Of a stretch of DNA of 35,538 nt, positions 1-8,030 are shown in pieces. Source of the DNA: Verrucomicrobiota bacterium (GTDB taxonomy: Bacteria; Verrucomicrobiota; Lentisphaeria; JABSQK01; JAJFLO01); contig JAJFLP010000005.1 of NCBI GenBank assembly GCA_021772635.1, positions 1-35,538 on the forward strand, written 5' to 3'. Each line of letters begins with the position of its first letter. Positions within the stretch are counted from its first letter, which is position 1. Position numbers and translations under genes: made by a program. The notes below the pieces were generated by a model. It saw only the letters and a program-made list of their open reading frames with translations. It had not been told where the DNA came from and ran no database searches.

Positions 1-41
1 TCTCTGCTCAAATAAACCGATTGGCTTGACTTCACATCTTA

Positions 42-59
42 GTGAATGAAAATTCACTT
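42..59. other. Small hairpin with GAAA loop
   Basis: The arms AGTGAAT and ATTCACT are perfect inverted repeats separated by GAAA, which would be a stable tetraloop in RNA. No T-run follows, so it is not an obvious intrinsic terminator. The rest of 1-106 shows no gene on either strand. Confidence 0.35.
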
Positions 60-106
60 TCACCGTGGCGCCTTCTCCAATCGTCTTATTATGAACGAGT
101 TAAGTT

Positions 107-137
107 CTCTCGCGACGAATCGCGTGAATTAATCAGG
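107..137 (+). mobile_element. Diverged end of a MITE-like element (partial)
   Basis: CTCTCGCGACGAA, a 12-nt spacer and ATCAGG, followed by CTAA, matches the right end of the MITE at 5933-6107 (CTCTCGTGACGAA, 12 nt, ATCAGG, then CTAG) with identical spacing. The left end is not recognisable and may lie before the window. This is a second, more diverged copy if the match is real. Confidence 0.35.
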
Positions 138-170
138 CTAATGACGAGCAGAACTATGCCGGTTAAAAAT

Positions 171-292
171 TATCGTTTCTGCCGCGGCGGATTTCGCTAG
201 GCTCAAGATAGATCTTACGCAACCATTCTGAAATCGCCTCTCTCCGCACGAGCGGAGTCCATACGGACCGAAAATTGTACTGCACGCAGTAT
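171..292 (-). repeat. Intergenic repeat, type A copy 1
   Basis: Read on the minus strand, the palindromic head (278-291, centre degenerate) is followed by a body ending in the core GCCGCGGCGG near 181. Compared with other A copies it has about 25 extra bases (roughly 239-265) containing the inverted repeat CTCCGC...GCGGAG. That stretch resembles the one after the palindrome at 11588. It lies just downstream of the minus-strand gene ending at 329. The adjacent bases 143-165 resemble the end of the E repeat (GCAGAACTATGCCGGT). Confidence 0.7.
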
Positions 293-328
293 TAGTATAC
301 GGACCGCCGACGCTAAAGGAATCTTTTG

Positions 329-1006
329 TTATTTCGGAATTCTTTCGCCGCGCAGTATGCCGGGCAACGGCGTGGTGTCGATTCGTAACCCCCCGTCGTG
401 CTCAATGCGGATTGTGTACAGCGTGCCCGGTACAAACCGGCTTCCCGGCGCTTCAATCTGAGCGTTCTTGATACCGGATTCTTTTTTACTTTCCGGGTCT
501 AAGGCGTACTTCCAGAAGGATTTCCACAACTTTTGTTCGAACGGGTCATTCTCGTTATTCAACTTGTAACCTGCCGGAATCGCATCAATTGGGGTGATTT
601 CATATTCTTGCGTGTTCTTACCATCCAATACGAAAACTTTCCAGAATAGATAAGCACTTTTACCCCGAAATTTATCCCCGTTTCGAACATGAACGTCGTC
701 GAAGCGTATAACGAGCGATTGGAATTGAATGATATTGCCAGAGAACCGGAAGTACATCGGTTTCAATGGTTCGCCTGTTGCGTCGTACTCCAGGAATTTT
801 ATTTCCGTCTGCTGTTTACCCGTCTCGTTATTGACTGCAACGTCCGTAACTAAAACCTCAGCCACGCGCGAGTCTGCTTCCAGCCGAGTGATGACCTGTC
901 GAAGCATTTCATTCTCGCGCTGCGCCTTGGTGTAATGGAGGTAAGCATAAGTAAGTACGCCAAGTACAAAGACCACGACACTTACGTAACAAAGATTCTT
1001 TCTCAT
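329..1006 (-). CDS. Membrane-anchored protein of unknown function
   Basis: I do not recognise the family. From ATG at 1006 the protein is 225 residues: a short basic N-terminus, one hydrophobic segment (about residues 5-23) and a long non-hydrophobic remainder. It is therefore probably a single-pass protein with an exported C-terminal domain rich in beta-type alternation and aromatic residues. The reading frame can be extended to a TTG at 1018, but that codon lies inside the palindromic head of a type B repeat, so ATG 1006 is preferred. No SD is visible. The start is abutted by the palindrome AACTGCTTGCAGTT, so the leader is essentially repeat DNA. It stands alone, with repeats on both sides, upstream in its own direction of nothing recognisable in the window. 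Confidence 0.75.
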   Translation of the reverse strand: MRKNLCYVSVVVFVLGVLTYAYLHYTKAQRENEMLRQVITRLEADSRVAEVLVTDVAVNNETGKQQTEIKFLEYDATGEPLKPMYFRFSGNIIQFQSLVIRFDDVHVRNGDKFRGKSAYLFWKVFVLDGKNTQEYEITPIDAIPAGYKLNNENDPFEQKLWKSFWKYALDPESKKESGIKNAQIEAPGSRFVPGTLYTIRIEHDGGLRIDTTPLPGILRGERIPK

Positions 1007-1010
1007 TTTA

Positions 1011-1086
1011 AACTGCAAGCAGTTGAATTCTTGGACGTCTTTAGATTAATCACCCAAGGGATTCCGAACGATATTTCGAGAACCTG
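1011..1086 (+). repeat. Intergenic repeat, type B copy 1
   Basis: The perfect palindrome AACTGCAAGCAGTT (1011-1024) is followed by GAATTCTTGGACGTCTTTAG, then CGAACGATATTTCGAGAAC. The same head, body and tail order is seen at 33466. The head touches the start of the upstream minus-strand gene. Confidence 0.8.
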
Positions 1087-1126
1087 AGTGCGTTGGGTAT
1101 ATTTTTGAAAACGGGAATTATAGAAC

Positions 1127-1205
1127 GAACGCCTTCGAGTTTTCGTCCGGACTACCCGAGACTCTTCCCGCACGACCGGACTCCGAGAATACGGAGAGAC
1201 ATATC
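1127..1205 (-). repeat. Intergenic repeat, module C copy 1 (short)
   Basis: On the minus strand this reads CTCCGTATTCTCGGAGTCC ... GGGAAGAGTC ... CCGGACGAAAACTCGAAGGC. It matches the module at 12277-12383 but lacks about 30 internal bases (the CACTATCGGGATCCTCGC part). It follows type A copy 2 in the same orientation, giving the order head-body-C. Confidence 0.7.
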
Positions 1206-1292
1206 GTTTCCGCCGCGGCGGATTTCGCTAGGCTCAACATAAATCTTACCCAACCATCTTAAAGTCATTCAAAAATTGTACTGCTTGCAGTA
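1202..1292 (-). repeat. Intergenic repeat, type A copy 2
   Basis: The head TACTGCTTGCAGTA is at 1279-1292. On the minus strand the body reads CAATTTTTGAATGAC ... GGTTGGGTAAG ... GAGCCTAGCGAAATCCG and ends in CCGCCGCGGCGG. It lies downstream of pyrE. A second, half-degenerate head, CTGCTTGCAG, sits at 1329-1338, only a few bases after the pyrE stop codon. Confidence 0.85.
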
Positions 1293-1341
1293 TCGACAGT
1301 GGATCGTGAGCCGACTTTTACTACTCGGCTGCTTGCAGTCT

Positions 1342-2031
1342 CTATCGGCCGGCGTGCTCGGCGAGGTAGCTACGTATTGCTCTATGAATTTCATCCGTGA
1401 TATAGACTTTTTCGTCTACTTTACGATTGTGCAGATGTGTGATAATCTGGTTGATGGTTACGATTCCGAAAGCATGGATATCGAAATGCTGCTGAATTTC
1501 ATTCAGGGCGGTGACGGCTGTTTTTCCGCGTTCCTCACGATCGACTGAGACAATAACGCCTTTCACATCGACGTCAGCTATCGACTTAATTAGCGGGATC
1601 GATTCGTAGATGGAGGTTCCGGCAGTAATTACGTCTTCCAATATGATCACACGGTCGGAATCGATATACTGATGTCCGACTAAAGCGCCCCTTTCACCGT
1701 GGTCCTTGATTTCTTTTCGGTTAAACGTGAAAGTGACTTTTTTACCGTAAAGGTCGTGCAACGCGGCGGCAGTAGAAACAACAAGCGGAATACCTTTGTA
1801 CGCAGGACCATATAGATTATCGAAGTCCTCCCCGATTCTATCCATTATCGTATGGGCGTAGTACTCCCCTAATTTCTTTATTTCTTCGCCGCCGCAGATA
1901 TCGCCCATATTAATAAAGTACGGTGTAGAACGGCCACTTTTAGTAACGAACTCGCCGAACTTTAGAACATTCGCCCGTACGATATCGTGGATAAACTCTT
2001 GCTGATATGATGTGATTTCTGATGCTGTCAT
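1342..2031 (-). CDS. pyrE: Orotate phosphoribosyltransferase
   Basis: PyrE transfers phosphoribose from PRPP to orotate to make OMP, the fifth step of de novo pyrimidine synthesis, in the cytoplasm. The 229-residue protein is close to the usual family length. It shows the substrate-loop signature YGPAYKGIPL, the catalytic-loop segment FNRKEIKDHGERG with the family lysine and histidine, and the PRPP-binding motif VIILEDVITAGTS. The start is ATG 2031; only a weak purine-rich leader is present. It is not next to other pyr genes. A 362-bp repeat-bearing gap separates it from the LysM gene upstream, so it is probably transcribed alone. The C-terminus is immediately followed by repeat heads. Confidence 0.97.
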   Translation of the reverse strand: MTASEITSYQQEFIHDIVRANVLKFGEFVTKSGRSTPYFINMGDICGGEEIKKLGEYYAHTIMDRIGEDFDNLYGPAYKGIPLVVSTAAALHDLYGKKVTFTFNRKEIKDHGERGALVGHQYIDSDRVIILEDVITAGTSIYESIPLIKSIADVDVKGVIVSVDREERGKTAVTALNEIQQHFDIHAFGIVTINQIITHLHNRKVDEKVYITDEIHRAIRSYLAEHAGR

Positions 2032-2115
2032 ATTGTTTTATTTATACCGAAAGTCATAGAGTTTTAGAGCAGGTGTCATCCCATCGAAGATGAGCCCGTG
2101 GGACGACTAATCGGA

Positions 2116-2222
2116 GTCGAAATCGAAATCGCTATCGAAATCGTTGTTTAGTTTTTGTGCGAGTCAGTCGCTTATAGCTAAGGAACAAGGAGGAACGATC
2201 CCGATTTCGATTTCGATTTCGA
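2116..2222. repeat. Inverted pair of TCGAAA-type simple repeats
   Basis: A run of hexamer-like units (GTCGAAATCGAAATCG, to 2143) is answered about 58 bases later by its complement CGATTTCGATTTCGATTTCG (2202-2221). The two could form a long imperfect hairpin. The rest of the gap 2032-2393 holds no gene. Confidence 0.6.
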
Positions 2223-2332
2223 AAAAAAGAGTACACGGATCGATTCCCATAGGGTAGCAGGTGAAAATGCAAACTGCTTGTTGACAAATCCTTGACTCGT
2301 AATTGAGCGGCTTAGTTTTTTAACTGCGATTA

Positions 2333-2350
2333 TTTCTGCTGTACAGCAGA
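2333..2350. repeat. Perfect 18-bp palindrome TTCTGCTGTACAGCAGAA
   Basis: The sequence equals its own reverse complement. Related imperfect dyads occur at 5867-5887, 14051-14071 (both inside the E repeat) and 18632-18651 (GTTCTGCT-AGTC-AGCAGAAC). It lies just downstream of the LysM gene. It could be a protein-binding site or a REP-like unit. Confidence 0.6.
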
Positions 2351-2393
2351 ACGATGCGCATCCGATCTATGGTTCAGGATTGGACAGGGGGAT

Positions 2394-2834
2394 TCAGTTT
2401 GGGATTTTGAGCTTTTCGCCAATCTGAAGGACGTGCCGAGTATCCAGGCCGTTACCGTCCATGAGACTTTCTATCGAGACGCCGTATTTTCTCGCGATCA
2501 CCCAATAGCTCTCGCCAGGTTGGACAGTGTGCGTTTTTGCTGACTCGCGGCCGTCGTTTCGTGTACGGGGCTTACCCGTGGCGGAGGTAACAGATCGTGA
2601 TTTTTTTGGCCTAACAGAGCCTGCTCTGTTATCGGGTGGCGCGATAACAAATTCTTCAGAGTCCGACGGAGTACGAACGGGTTCGTTTTTCTCCGTTTCC
2701 GCAGCCGCCGTCTCGGGGACTCTCTCCTTACGGACCGGCTCTGGTTTGAATACATTATAAAGGATTACCCCGATGATAATGTGAAAGACCAGGGCCGCGA
2801 ACAAGCTACACGCGACTCTCATATTTTTATTCAT
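2394..2834 (-). CDS. Membrane-anchored LysM-domain protein
   Basis: This 146-residue protein has a transmembrane helix at about residues 6-28, a low-complexity linker rich in Pro, Glu, Arg and Ser (30-100), and one C-terminal LysM domain (about 101-145). The LysM segment shows HTVQPGESYWVIARKYGV, a Leu-Met-Asp-Gly-Asn-Gly-Leu stretch and a final IGEKLKIP. LysM binds N-acetylglucosamine polymers, so the protein probably touches peptidoglycan from the inner membrane; no enzyme domain is attached. The start is ATG 2834 with a GGGG purine tract before it. It is on the same strand as the FAD/Fe-S gene upstream, 95 bp away, so co-transcription is possible. The short gap holds a CCCCTAAA-type run. 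Confidence 0.85.
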   Translation of the reverse strand: MNKNMRVACSLFAALVFHIIIGVILYNVFKPEPVRKERVPETAAAETEKNEPVRTPSDSEEFVIAPPDNRAGSVRPKKSRSVTSATGKPRTRNDGRESAKTHTVQPGESYWVIARKYGVSIESLMDGNGLDTRHVLQIGEKLKIPN

Positions 2835-2929
2835 GACTAACCCCTAAACCCCTAAACCTCTGAACCCTCTTGTCTCGTCGTAGTAACGAGCGAAAGCGAA
2901 GACGTAGACGGATGAACCTTTCTCCCAAC

Positions 2930-5806
2930 TCAACAGTCCAAGTGGTCTGCAACAACTTCAATCAGATGCTTTGCCGTTCGGCCGGTTCCCGCCTCTATTT
3001 GTTGACGACACGAAACACCGTTCGCGACGAATTCGATATCTTCAGAGCATTCTCGAATTGCCGGAAATAAACGGGCTTCGCCGATGTCGAGTGAAACTTT
3101 GTAATGCTCTTTTTCATAACCGAAAGTGCCAGCCATACCGCAACATCCGGAGTCGATTCGTTCGGCGGAACACCCGGAAATTGACTGTAACACGTTGATT
3201 GACGCGTCGGTCCCTTCAATAGCTTTCTGATGGCAGTGTCCGTGGAAACGGAAATTTGACTGCGAGTTCTCCCTGAATCGAAGGTCTAACTGATTCGTTT
3301 TCTTAAGTGTATCAAGAAATGTGTCAATGGTCTGTGTTGCAGCCGCAATTTTTTGGGCGTCGCTACTACTTAGTAAACTCGGGTAGTCATCCTTGATCGA
3401 GAGCGTACAACTGGGTTCAAGACCAACGATCGTGTAGCCTTTCTCCACAAACGGCAGTAAATGACGGACCAAGCGAGCGGCTTTTCGTCGCGCTGCGGGC
3501 AACAGCCCTTTTGAGTGCAACGGCTTTCCACAACAGAATTGCGTTGACACTGCAACATCATAGCCGAGAGCATCCAGTACTTCAATCGCGGATTTACCGA
3601 TTGCCGGATAATTATACTGCGTAAAAGTATCAATAAAAAGCAATACTTTGGGACATCCCTCTGCCGTTCGGTGCGTACGATTTTTGTCGTACCAATCCGA
3701 GAAAGTCTGATCTGCGAATTTTGGTATAGCCCGTCTGTTATCTATGCCGACTAAATCCATCAACTGTCCTGCGACCGACGTGATTATTTTTGAATTCGCA
3801 GCCGGCGTCCATAATGAACCGAGTTTGCTTAGAATGTCAATGGCTCCGAATATCCTGTCGCGAATCGGAACCCCGTTTTTTAGGTGATAATGGTATAGGA
3901 ATTCCGATTTGAGCTTGGCCATGTCTATTTGAGAGGGGCATTCGCGCTTGCACGCCTTGCACTGCAAACAGAGGTCGAGGATTTTGTACATCGAGTCACC
4001 GGAAAACTGCGAGGGATCAATTTTTTCATTGAGTAACTCAATTAAGCTCTGCGCACGTCCGCGCGTCGAATCCTGCTCATCGCGAGTCAGCTGGAACGAG
4101 GGGCACATAACGCCGGAGCTAAGTTTGCGGCACTCGCCATTGCCGTTGCACATCTCGGTTGCGAACTTTATGCCCCCTTCGTCAGAGAAATCAAGGAACG
4201 TCTCGAACCGATCCTCGTGGAGATGATCTCTTACTCGCAGGTTGGCATCTGGCCGTTGACCGTTAATAATCTTTCCCGGGTTCATTATATTCTCCGGGTC
4301 GAAGATACTTTTGATCTCCCTAAACGCACCGTATATTTTCGGGCCAAATAGTTTCTCGTTCAACCAGGAACGCACCAACCCATCGCCATGTTCGCCGCTG
4401 ATTGCGCCGCCGTATTGAATCGCGAGGTCGGAGATATCTTCCATCATCCTCACCATCACCTCTACATCATGTGTTTTCCTGAGGTCAAGCATCGGCCGAA
4501 TATGAATGCACCCGGCTCCGGCGTGTCCGTATATTCCGCACTCAGTTCCGAACTGTCCGGTATACTCCCGAAAATCGCGAACGAATGAGCCAAGTTGGTC
4601 GGGCGGTACCGCCATATCTTCGAGAAACGCGATTGCTTTCGTATTCGCTCTACGTGCCATTAACAGTCCGAGGCTCGCCTTTCTAAGGCGCCATACTGTC
4701 GCCATATCACGGGCGTCCGATACAACATCGCATCCAAGGCACTGACTGTTTTTTGGGAAATTGTTCGTAAAATTAGAAATCCTATCGCGAAGTTCGGTAT
4801 CGGATTCCGCACTGAGTTCGACGATCAGGATCGCGCGAGTTTCCGGCTTTGACATCCACTTTGCCGGCTGATCGAACTCCGGGTTTTTGTGTGCCTGTCC
4901 AAGTATAGCGCTATCGATTAGTTCCAACGCGTACGGTTGAAACTCCAGGAAAGTTCCGACCGAGTCCAACGCCGCGAGGAGGTCAGAGAAATGGACTAGT
5001 ATTAAACCGCTGGTCGCAGGTCGTTTGGAAATTTTCACCGTTATACTGGTTGCGATACCCAGCGTGCCTTCGGAGCCGACCGCGAGCCGTGCAAGGTTAA
5101 CGGGACCGTCGCGGACGAGTTCATCAAGGTTATAACCTGATACACGCCTCTGAATCTTAGGGTAGCGGCAGTGGATTTCGTCTTTCAGATCTTTACGGAG
5201 ATATGACACATATTTGCGAATGTTCGGGATGATATCGAGGGTGTCAGACGAGCCCTCTGGGGCATTCTCTGGAATCTCCTCTAACAGTAGCGGGTCACCG
5301 GCTGCCGAGATAAGTTCGGTCGCGATCACGTTGTCTACCATTTTTCCATAGTGCATGGAGTAAGTGCCCGACGCGTTATTCCCAAGCATCCCCCCTAAAG
5401 TTGCGCGGTTTCCGGTCGATGTGTCTGGCCCGAGCCGGTAACCTCGATCGGCGAGCGCCGCGTTGAGTTGATCTTGAATGACGCCCGGTTCGCAGACCGC
5501 GATTTCCCGGTCGTAATCGACTTCGATAATACGATTCATGAATCTCGAGACATCCAGAATTATCCCCTCTCCGAGACAACCGCCGGTTAGCCCGGTGCCT
5601 GCACCACGAGGAATGACCGGGACCCCATGGTTCCGGGCAATGCGAACTGTGTGTATTACATCCTCCCTTGTTCTCGGTTGGACAATAACAGTCGGCTCGA
5701 GCTGGTAGATCGAGGCGTCAATGCTGTAGAGTCGCTTTGAGAACAGATCATCTTTAACTTCGCCGCGGACGCTAGCTCGTAGTTCCTGGATTATTTTATC
5801 TTTCAT
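2930..5806 (-). CDS. FAD-binding and [4Fe-4S] 2-hydroxyacid dehydrogenase (GlcD-GlpC type fusion)
   Basis: The protein is 958 residues from ATG 5806. It joins an N-terminal FAD-binding PCMH-type domain (loop TLGGMLGNNASGT near residue 140), an FAD-oxidase C-terminal domain (to about 510), a two-cluster ferredoxin-like segment and a C-terminal CCG domain. The ferredoxin segment has a CNGNGEC...CPSF part near 555-575 and CLQCKACKRECPSQ near 612-625. The CCG motifs are FCCGKPLHS near 758 and SGCCGMAGTF near 887. Such fusions oxidise D-2-hydroxyacids such as D-lactate or D-2-hydroxyglutarate and pass electrons through the Fe-S clusters to a membrane acceptor; the substrate cannot be read here. 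The frame extends to a TTG at 5848, but that codon lies in the E repeat, so ATG 5806 is chosen. No SD is seen. Confidence 0.93.
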   Translation of the reverse strand: MKDKIIQELRASVRGEVKDDLFSKRLYSIDASIYQLEPTVIVQPRTREDVIHTVRIARNHGVPVIPRGAGTGLTGGCLGEGIILDVSRFMNRIIEVDYDREIAVCEPGVIQDQLNAALADRGYRLGPDTSTGNRATLGGMLGNNASGTYSMHYGKMVDNVIATELISAAGDPLLLEEIPENAPEGSSDTLDIIPNIRKYVSYLRKDLKDEIHCRYPKIQRRVSGYNLDELVRDGPVNLARLAVGSEGTLGIATSITVKISKRPATSGLILVHFSDLLAALDSVGTFLEFQPYALELIDSAILGQAHKNPEFDQPAKWMSKPETRAILIVELSAESDTELRDRISNFTNNFPKNSQCLGCDVVSDARDMATVWRLRKASLGLLMARRANTKAIAFLEDMAVPPDQLGSFVRDFREYTGQFGTECGIYGHAGAGCIHIRPMLDLRKTHDVEVMVRMMEDISDLAIQYGGAISGEHGDGLVRSWLNEKLFGPKIYGAFREIKSIFDPENIMNPGKIINGQRPDANLRVRDHLHEDRFETFLDFSDEGGIKFATEMCNGNGECRKLSSGVMCPSFQLTRDEQDSTRGRAQSLIELLNEKIDPSQFSGDSMYKILDLCLQCKACKRECPSQIDMAKLKSEFLYHYHLKNGVPIRDRIFGAIDILSKLGSLWTPAANSKIITSVAGQLMDLVGIDNRRAIPKFADQTFSDWYDKNRTHRTAEGCPKVLLFIDTFTQYNYPAIGKSAIEVLDALGYDVAVSTQFCCGKPLHSKGLLPAARRKAARLVRHLLPFVEKGYTIVGLEPSCTLSIKDDYPSLLSSSDAQKIAAATQTIDTFLDTLKKTNQLDLRFRENSQSNFRFHGHCHQKAIEGTDASINVLQSISGCSAERIDSGCCGMAGTFGYEKEHYKVSLDIGEARLFPAIRECSEDIEFVANGVSCRQQIEAGTGRTAKHLIEVVADHLDC

Positions 5807-5837
5807 GAGGTAGGGGGTAATCGGAATTTCTTGCGCG

Positions 5838-5887
5838 GTTAATCCCAACAGTGGGTTTAATTCCCCGTTCTGCTGTCCAGCACGAAC
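5838..5887 (+). repeat. E repeat, copy 1 (about 50 bp)
   Basis: GTTAATCCCAACAGTGGG ... TTCTGCTGTCCAGCACGAAC is nearly identical to 14022-14071. It contains a small CCCA/TGGG hairpin and the imperfect dyad GTTCTGCT...AGCACGAAC. It continues into type A copy 3, as a truncated E end does into type A copy 1. Confidence 0.8.
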
Positions 5888-5904
5888 TATACCGGTGAAA
5901 AAAA

Positions 5905-6173
5905 ATGTTTCCGCCGCGGCGGATTTCGCTAGCCTGATCTATGCACGAACTTTCTACTGTGAGCACGCATTGTACATGACCTAAATGACTTACAAAGAAC
6001 CCAAGACTTTGAAATAGCTCGCTATGCCTTCGGCCTTGAAACCTTCGTAACTCATCGATTTCAAAAACACTGCGAACTCTCGTGACGAAATTCATGCATG
6101 GATCAGGCTAGGCTCAACATAGATCTTACCCAACCACTTTGAAGTCGGCCCAAAAATTGTACTGCTTGCGGTA
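5905..6173 (-). repeat. Intergenic repeat, type A copy 3, split by a MITE
   Basis: The head TACTGCTTGCGGTA (6160-6173) and body (6108-6159) join the core end (5905-5932) perfectly once 5933-6107 and one CTAG are removed. It occupies the divergent gap between the FAD/Fe-S gene and yqgE. The remainder, 6174-6364, shows only a short CCCGA/TCGGG hairpin near 6205 and presumably the yqgE promoter. Confidence 0.85.
5933..6107. mobile_element. MITE-like element with CTAG target duplication
   Basis: The 175-bp segment has terminal inverted repeats: left end CCTGATCTATGCACGAA, right end (reverse-complemented) CCTGATCCATGCATGAA, 15 of 17 matching. CTAG flanks it on both sides (5929-5932 and 6108-6111). 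Uninterrupted A copies have a single CTAG at this point, so they show the empty site. It has no transposase gene. A 4-bp YTAR-type duplication is known for IS5-family elements; assignment to that family is inference. Confidence 0.75.
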
Positions 6174-6364
6174 TAAAAAGAAAAATCATCGTAGACTCTC
6201 CCGACAAGTTCGGGTATCGTAACAGGATACTGGCTCATCACAAAAGTCCGTACGTATTAGGCCGGAACAAGCCAACGTGGTAAAATAAAGACGTCTGACT
6301 CAAAAGTACTCTGTTATGTGAAGACCCTAAATCCTTCTTTCAAAACCAATGCCGAAACGCCACA

Positions 6365-6937
6365 ATGCCGAAAATTCCTAAACAGACACTTTCGCCTGAT
6401 GCAGGCATGCTGTTGATCGCGGGTGCGAACCTCCTCGACTCGAATTTTGCGCGGACCATAATACTATTGTGCGAGCATCGATACGAGGGGTCCTTTGGAT
6501 TGGTATTGAATCAGCCAACCTCATTGCATCTCACTGACGTTATTCAGGATGTAGCAGATTGGGATACGCAAATCTATAGCGGCGGCCCGGTGCAAGAGAA
6601 TACCTTACATTTTATTCATCGCTGCCCGAAACTCGAGATCGGAAGCCGCGAAATTTTTCCAGGAGTATACTGGGGCGGCGATTTCGAAGCGTTGAACAGG
6701 GCGGTCGCCGCAAAACATGTAGATCCGTCGGACTTACGTTTTTTTACCGGGTATTCGGGTTGGAGCGAAGGACAATTGGACAACGAAATCAAGCGTGATT
6801 CCTGGTACCTTAGCAAGGCGAAAGTCGACACAGTCTTTCATCCCGACAGCCCGAATCATTGGCGTCACATCTTTAAGACCATGGGGTCGGAGTATAGCAT
6901 CCTGGCGAGTTTCCCGGACGACCCGCGATTGAACTGA
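6365..6937 (+). CDS. yqgE: YqgE/AlgH family protein
   Basis: The 190-residue protein has the family landmarks: an N-terminal GMLLIAGANLLDSNFARTII segment, GSFGLVLNQPTS, YSGGPVQ, GVYWGGDFEAL, then FFTGYSGWSEGQLDNEI and a final D-SPNHWRHIF region. The molecular role of this family (UPF0301/DUF179) is not settled; AlgH was named from alginate regulation in Pseudomonas. It is probably cytoplasmic, with no signal or membrane segment. It is transcribed alone, divergently from the FAD/Fe-S gene. The ATG at 6365 is preceded 15 bp upstream by another ATG in the same frame (6350), which would add only a few residues; no strong SD favours either. Confidence 0.93.
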   Translation: MPKIPKQTLSPDAGMLLIAGANLLDSNFARTIILLCEHRYEGSFGLVLNQPTSLHLTDVIQDVADWDTQIYSGGPVQENTLHFIHRCPKLEIGSREIFPGVYWGGDFEALNRAVAAKHVDPSDLRFFTGYSGWSEGQLDNEIKRDSWYLSKAKVDTVFHPDSPNHWRHIFKTMGSEYSILASFPDDPRLN

Positions 6938-6956
6938 CTATACCCCCCCCGCGATC

Positions 6957-7021
6957 GTCAATCACTCAATCCAGCAATCCCCCAATCCAGCAATCCAGCA
7001 ATCCAACATTCCAACATTCCC
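6957..7021. repeat. Imperfect CAATCCAG tandem array
   Basis: About eight degenerate 8-bp units (CAATCCAG, CAATCCAA, CATTCCAA) fill the gap between the convergent yqgE and the next gene, right up to that gene's stop codon. It is a simple-sequence array with no dyad, so it is not a hairpin terminator. Confidence 0.7.
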
Positions 7022-7022
7022 T

Positions 7023-7946
7023 TCATTTCCGCAACCCCAATTTTCTCCGTAAGCGGCGATCCTTTTTCTTATTCCGCTTCCAGTAGTCGCTGAAAACGAT
7101 GTGCGTGCGTTTCGCGGTCGTGGTCAATTTTTTGCCACCCTTTCCGGCTAAGCTTGGATACGAATCCGCCCATTCATGAATTCTGTACGGAAATTTTCTT
7201 TCGAAGATAATCGTCAGTATTCGATCGATTGCGGGGACATGGATTTCGTAACGAATAAGGTCGCTGCCATCTGGCCTAAGTCCGGACGAGGTCGAGAAAC
7301 TGCCAACGGCTAGAAGGGGATTTAGTGGCTTATGCATTAAACGGGAGTACAGCGTTCCAGGGATCATCTGAAACTCTCCTGTGGGAAGCTCTTCCGGTGC
7401 GATTCGAATCAGTGTCCAAATCGCGTCTTCCGAAATACTGCTGTCAATTGCCAAGTCCTGATCAGATTCCGCTTCGAAGTAGGATCTGCTTTGGACTCGA
7501 TACTGATTCTCCTGCAAGTTCATCTGTAAGAATACGTGTCCGCACCATTCTTGGACAGTTGTTGTAATCTTCAGGGGCAAGGGGAATTGAGTCGTATCGA
7601 TTGGCGCAAACACTGATGCCATCGTCGAATACGCGTAGATACCTGTGTGAAATTCACGCATTGCGTTGAGCTTCAGGACGGGAATACTTCGTTCGTTAAC
7701 CTGATCTGCCTTGACCTGTAATTCCGGATTCATGGATTCGGTAACAAAAACTAATAAGACGTCACCATCGTGAATCTCTCCGTAGCGCGCCTGTTTTAAC
7801 TCGAATCGCGAAATTTCGGCACCTTGCGAATACCAGTACTTTCGGAACTGCTCGTCTGTATGCGCTTCGAAGAATTTCGTTTGTGCGGCAGCGTTGAGTG
7901 TCTGCGAAATCCACAGGAGCAACACTAACAATCGGTATTTCTTCAT
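7023..7946 (-). CDS. Secreted protein of the family often mislabelled 'septum formation inhibitor Maf'
   Basis: The 307-residue protein begins with a signal peptide (MKKYRLLVLLLWISQTLNAAAQ, cleaved near residue 22). It then shows segments I associate with a Bacteroidota-type secreted family that databases often call Maf: FRKYWYSQGAEISRFELKQA, RYGEIHDGDVLLVFVTE, VLKLNAMREFHTGIYAYSTM and QEWCGHVF. None of the Maf nucleotide-pyrophosphatase motifs is present, so the Maf name would be wrong. The C-terminus is strikingly basic (about 15 Lys/Arg in the last 20 residues). It is probably periplasmic or outer-membrane associated, and its function is unknown. Its stop abuts the tandem array; it is divergent from the helicase gene. 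Confidence 0.7.
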   Translation of the reverse strand: MKKYRLLVLLLWISQTLNAAAQTKFFEAHTDEQFRKYWYSQGAEISRFELKQARYGEIHDGDVLLVFVTESMNPELQVKADQVNERSIPVLKLNAMREFHTGIYAYSTMASVFAPIDTTQFPLPLKITTTVQEWCGHVFLQMNLQENQYRVQSRSYFEAESDQDLAIDSSISEDAIWTLIRIAPEELPTGEFQMIPGTLYSRLMHKPLNPLLAVGSFSTSSGLRPDGSDLIRYEIHVPAIDRILTIIFERKFPYRIHEWADSYPSLAGKGGKKLTTTAKRTHIVFSDYWKRNKKKDRRLRRKLGLRK

Positions 7947-8016
7947 AAAATTTCATCTTTTTGTTTTGGCGATTGGTTAGGGTTAAGAATAGTATCCAGT
8001 CCATCGTTTGTAAATA

Positions 8017-8030
8017 GACTGCATGCAGTC
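8017..8030. repeat. Isolated palindromic head GACTGCATGCAGTC
   Basis: A perfect 14-bp palindrome of the ACTGC..GCAGT type with G/C outer bases instead of A/T, so the outer pair is again complementary. It is followed by GTTCGAAC. The nearby 8085-8160 stretch is rich in GGCG/GCTTCCGCC-like words and holds no credible gene. Confidence 0.6.

Noticed and set aside
2333..2350. LexA/SOS box
   Set aside because: The dyad does not fit known LexA consensus spacings (GAACN4GTTC, GTTCN7GTTC, CTGTN8ACAG), and it lies at a gene's 3' end.
5796..6095. 99-residue minus-strand gene upstream of the FAD/Fe-S gene
   Set aside because: It translates the MITE and A/E repeats and overlaps the dehydrogenase start.
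7023..7946. Genuine Maf nucleotide pyrophosphatase
   Set aside because: It has a signal peptide and lacks all Maf motifs; the label seems a database carry-over for this secreted family.
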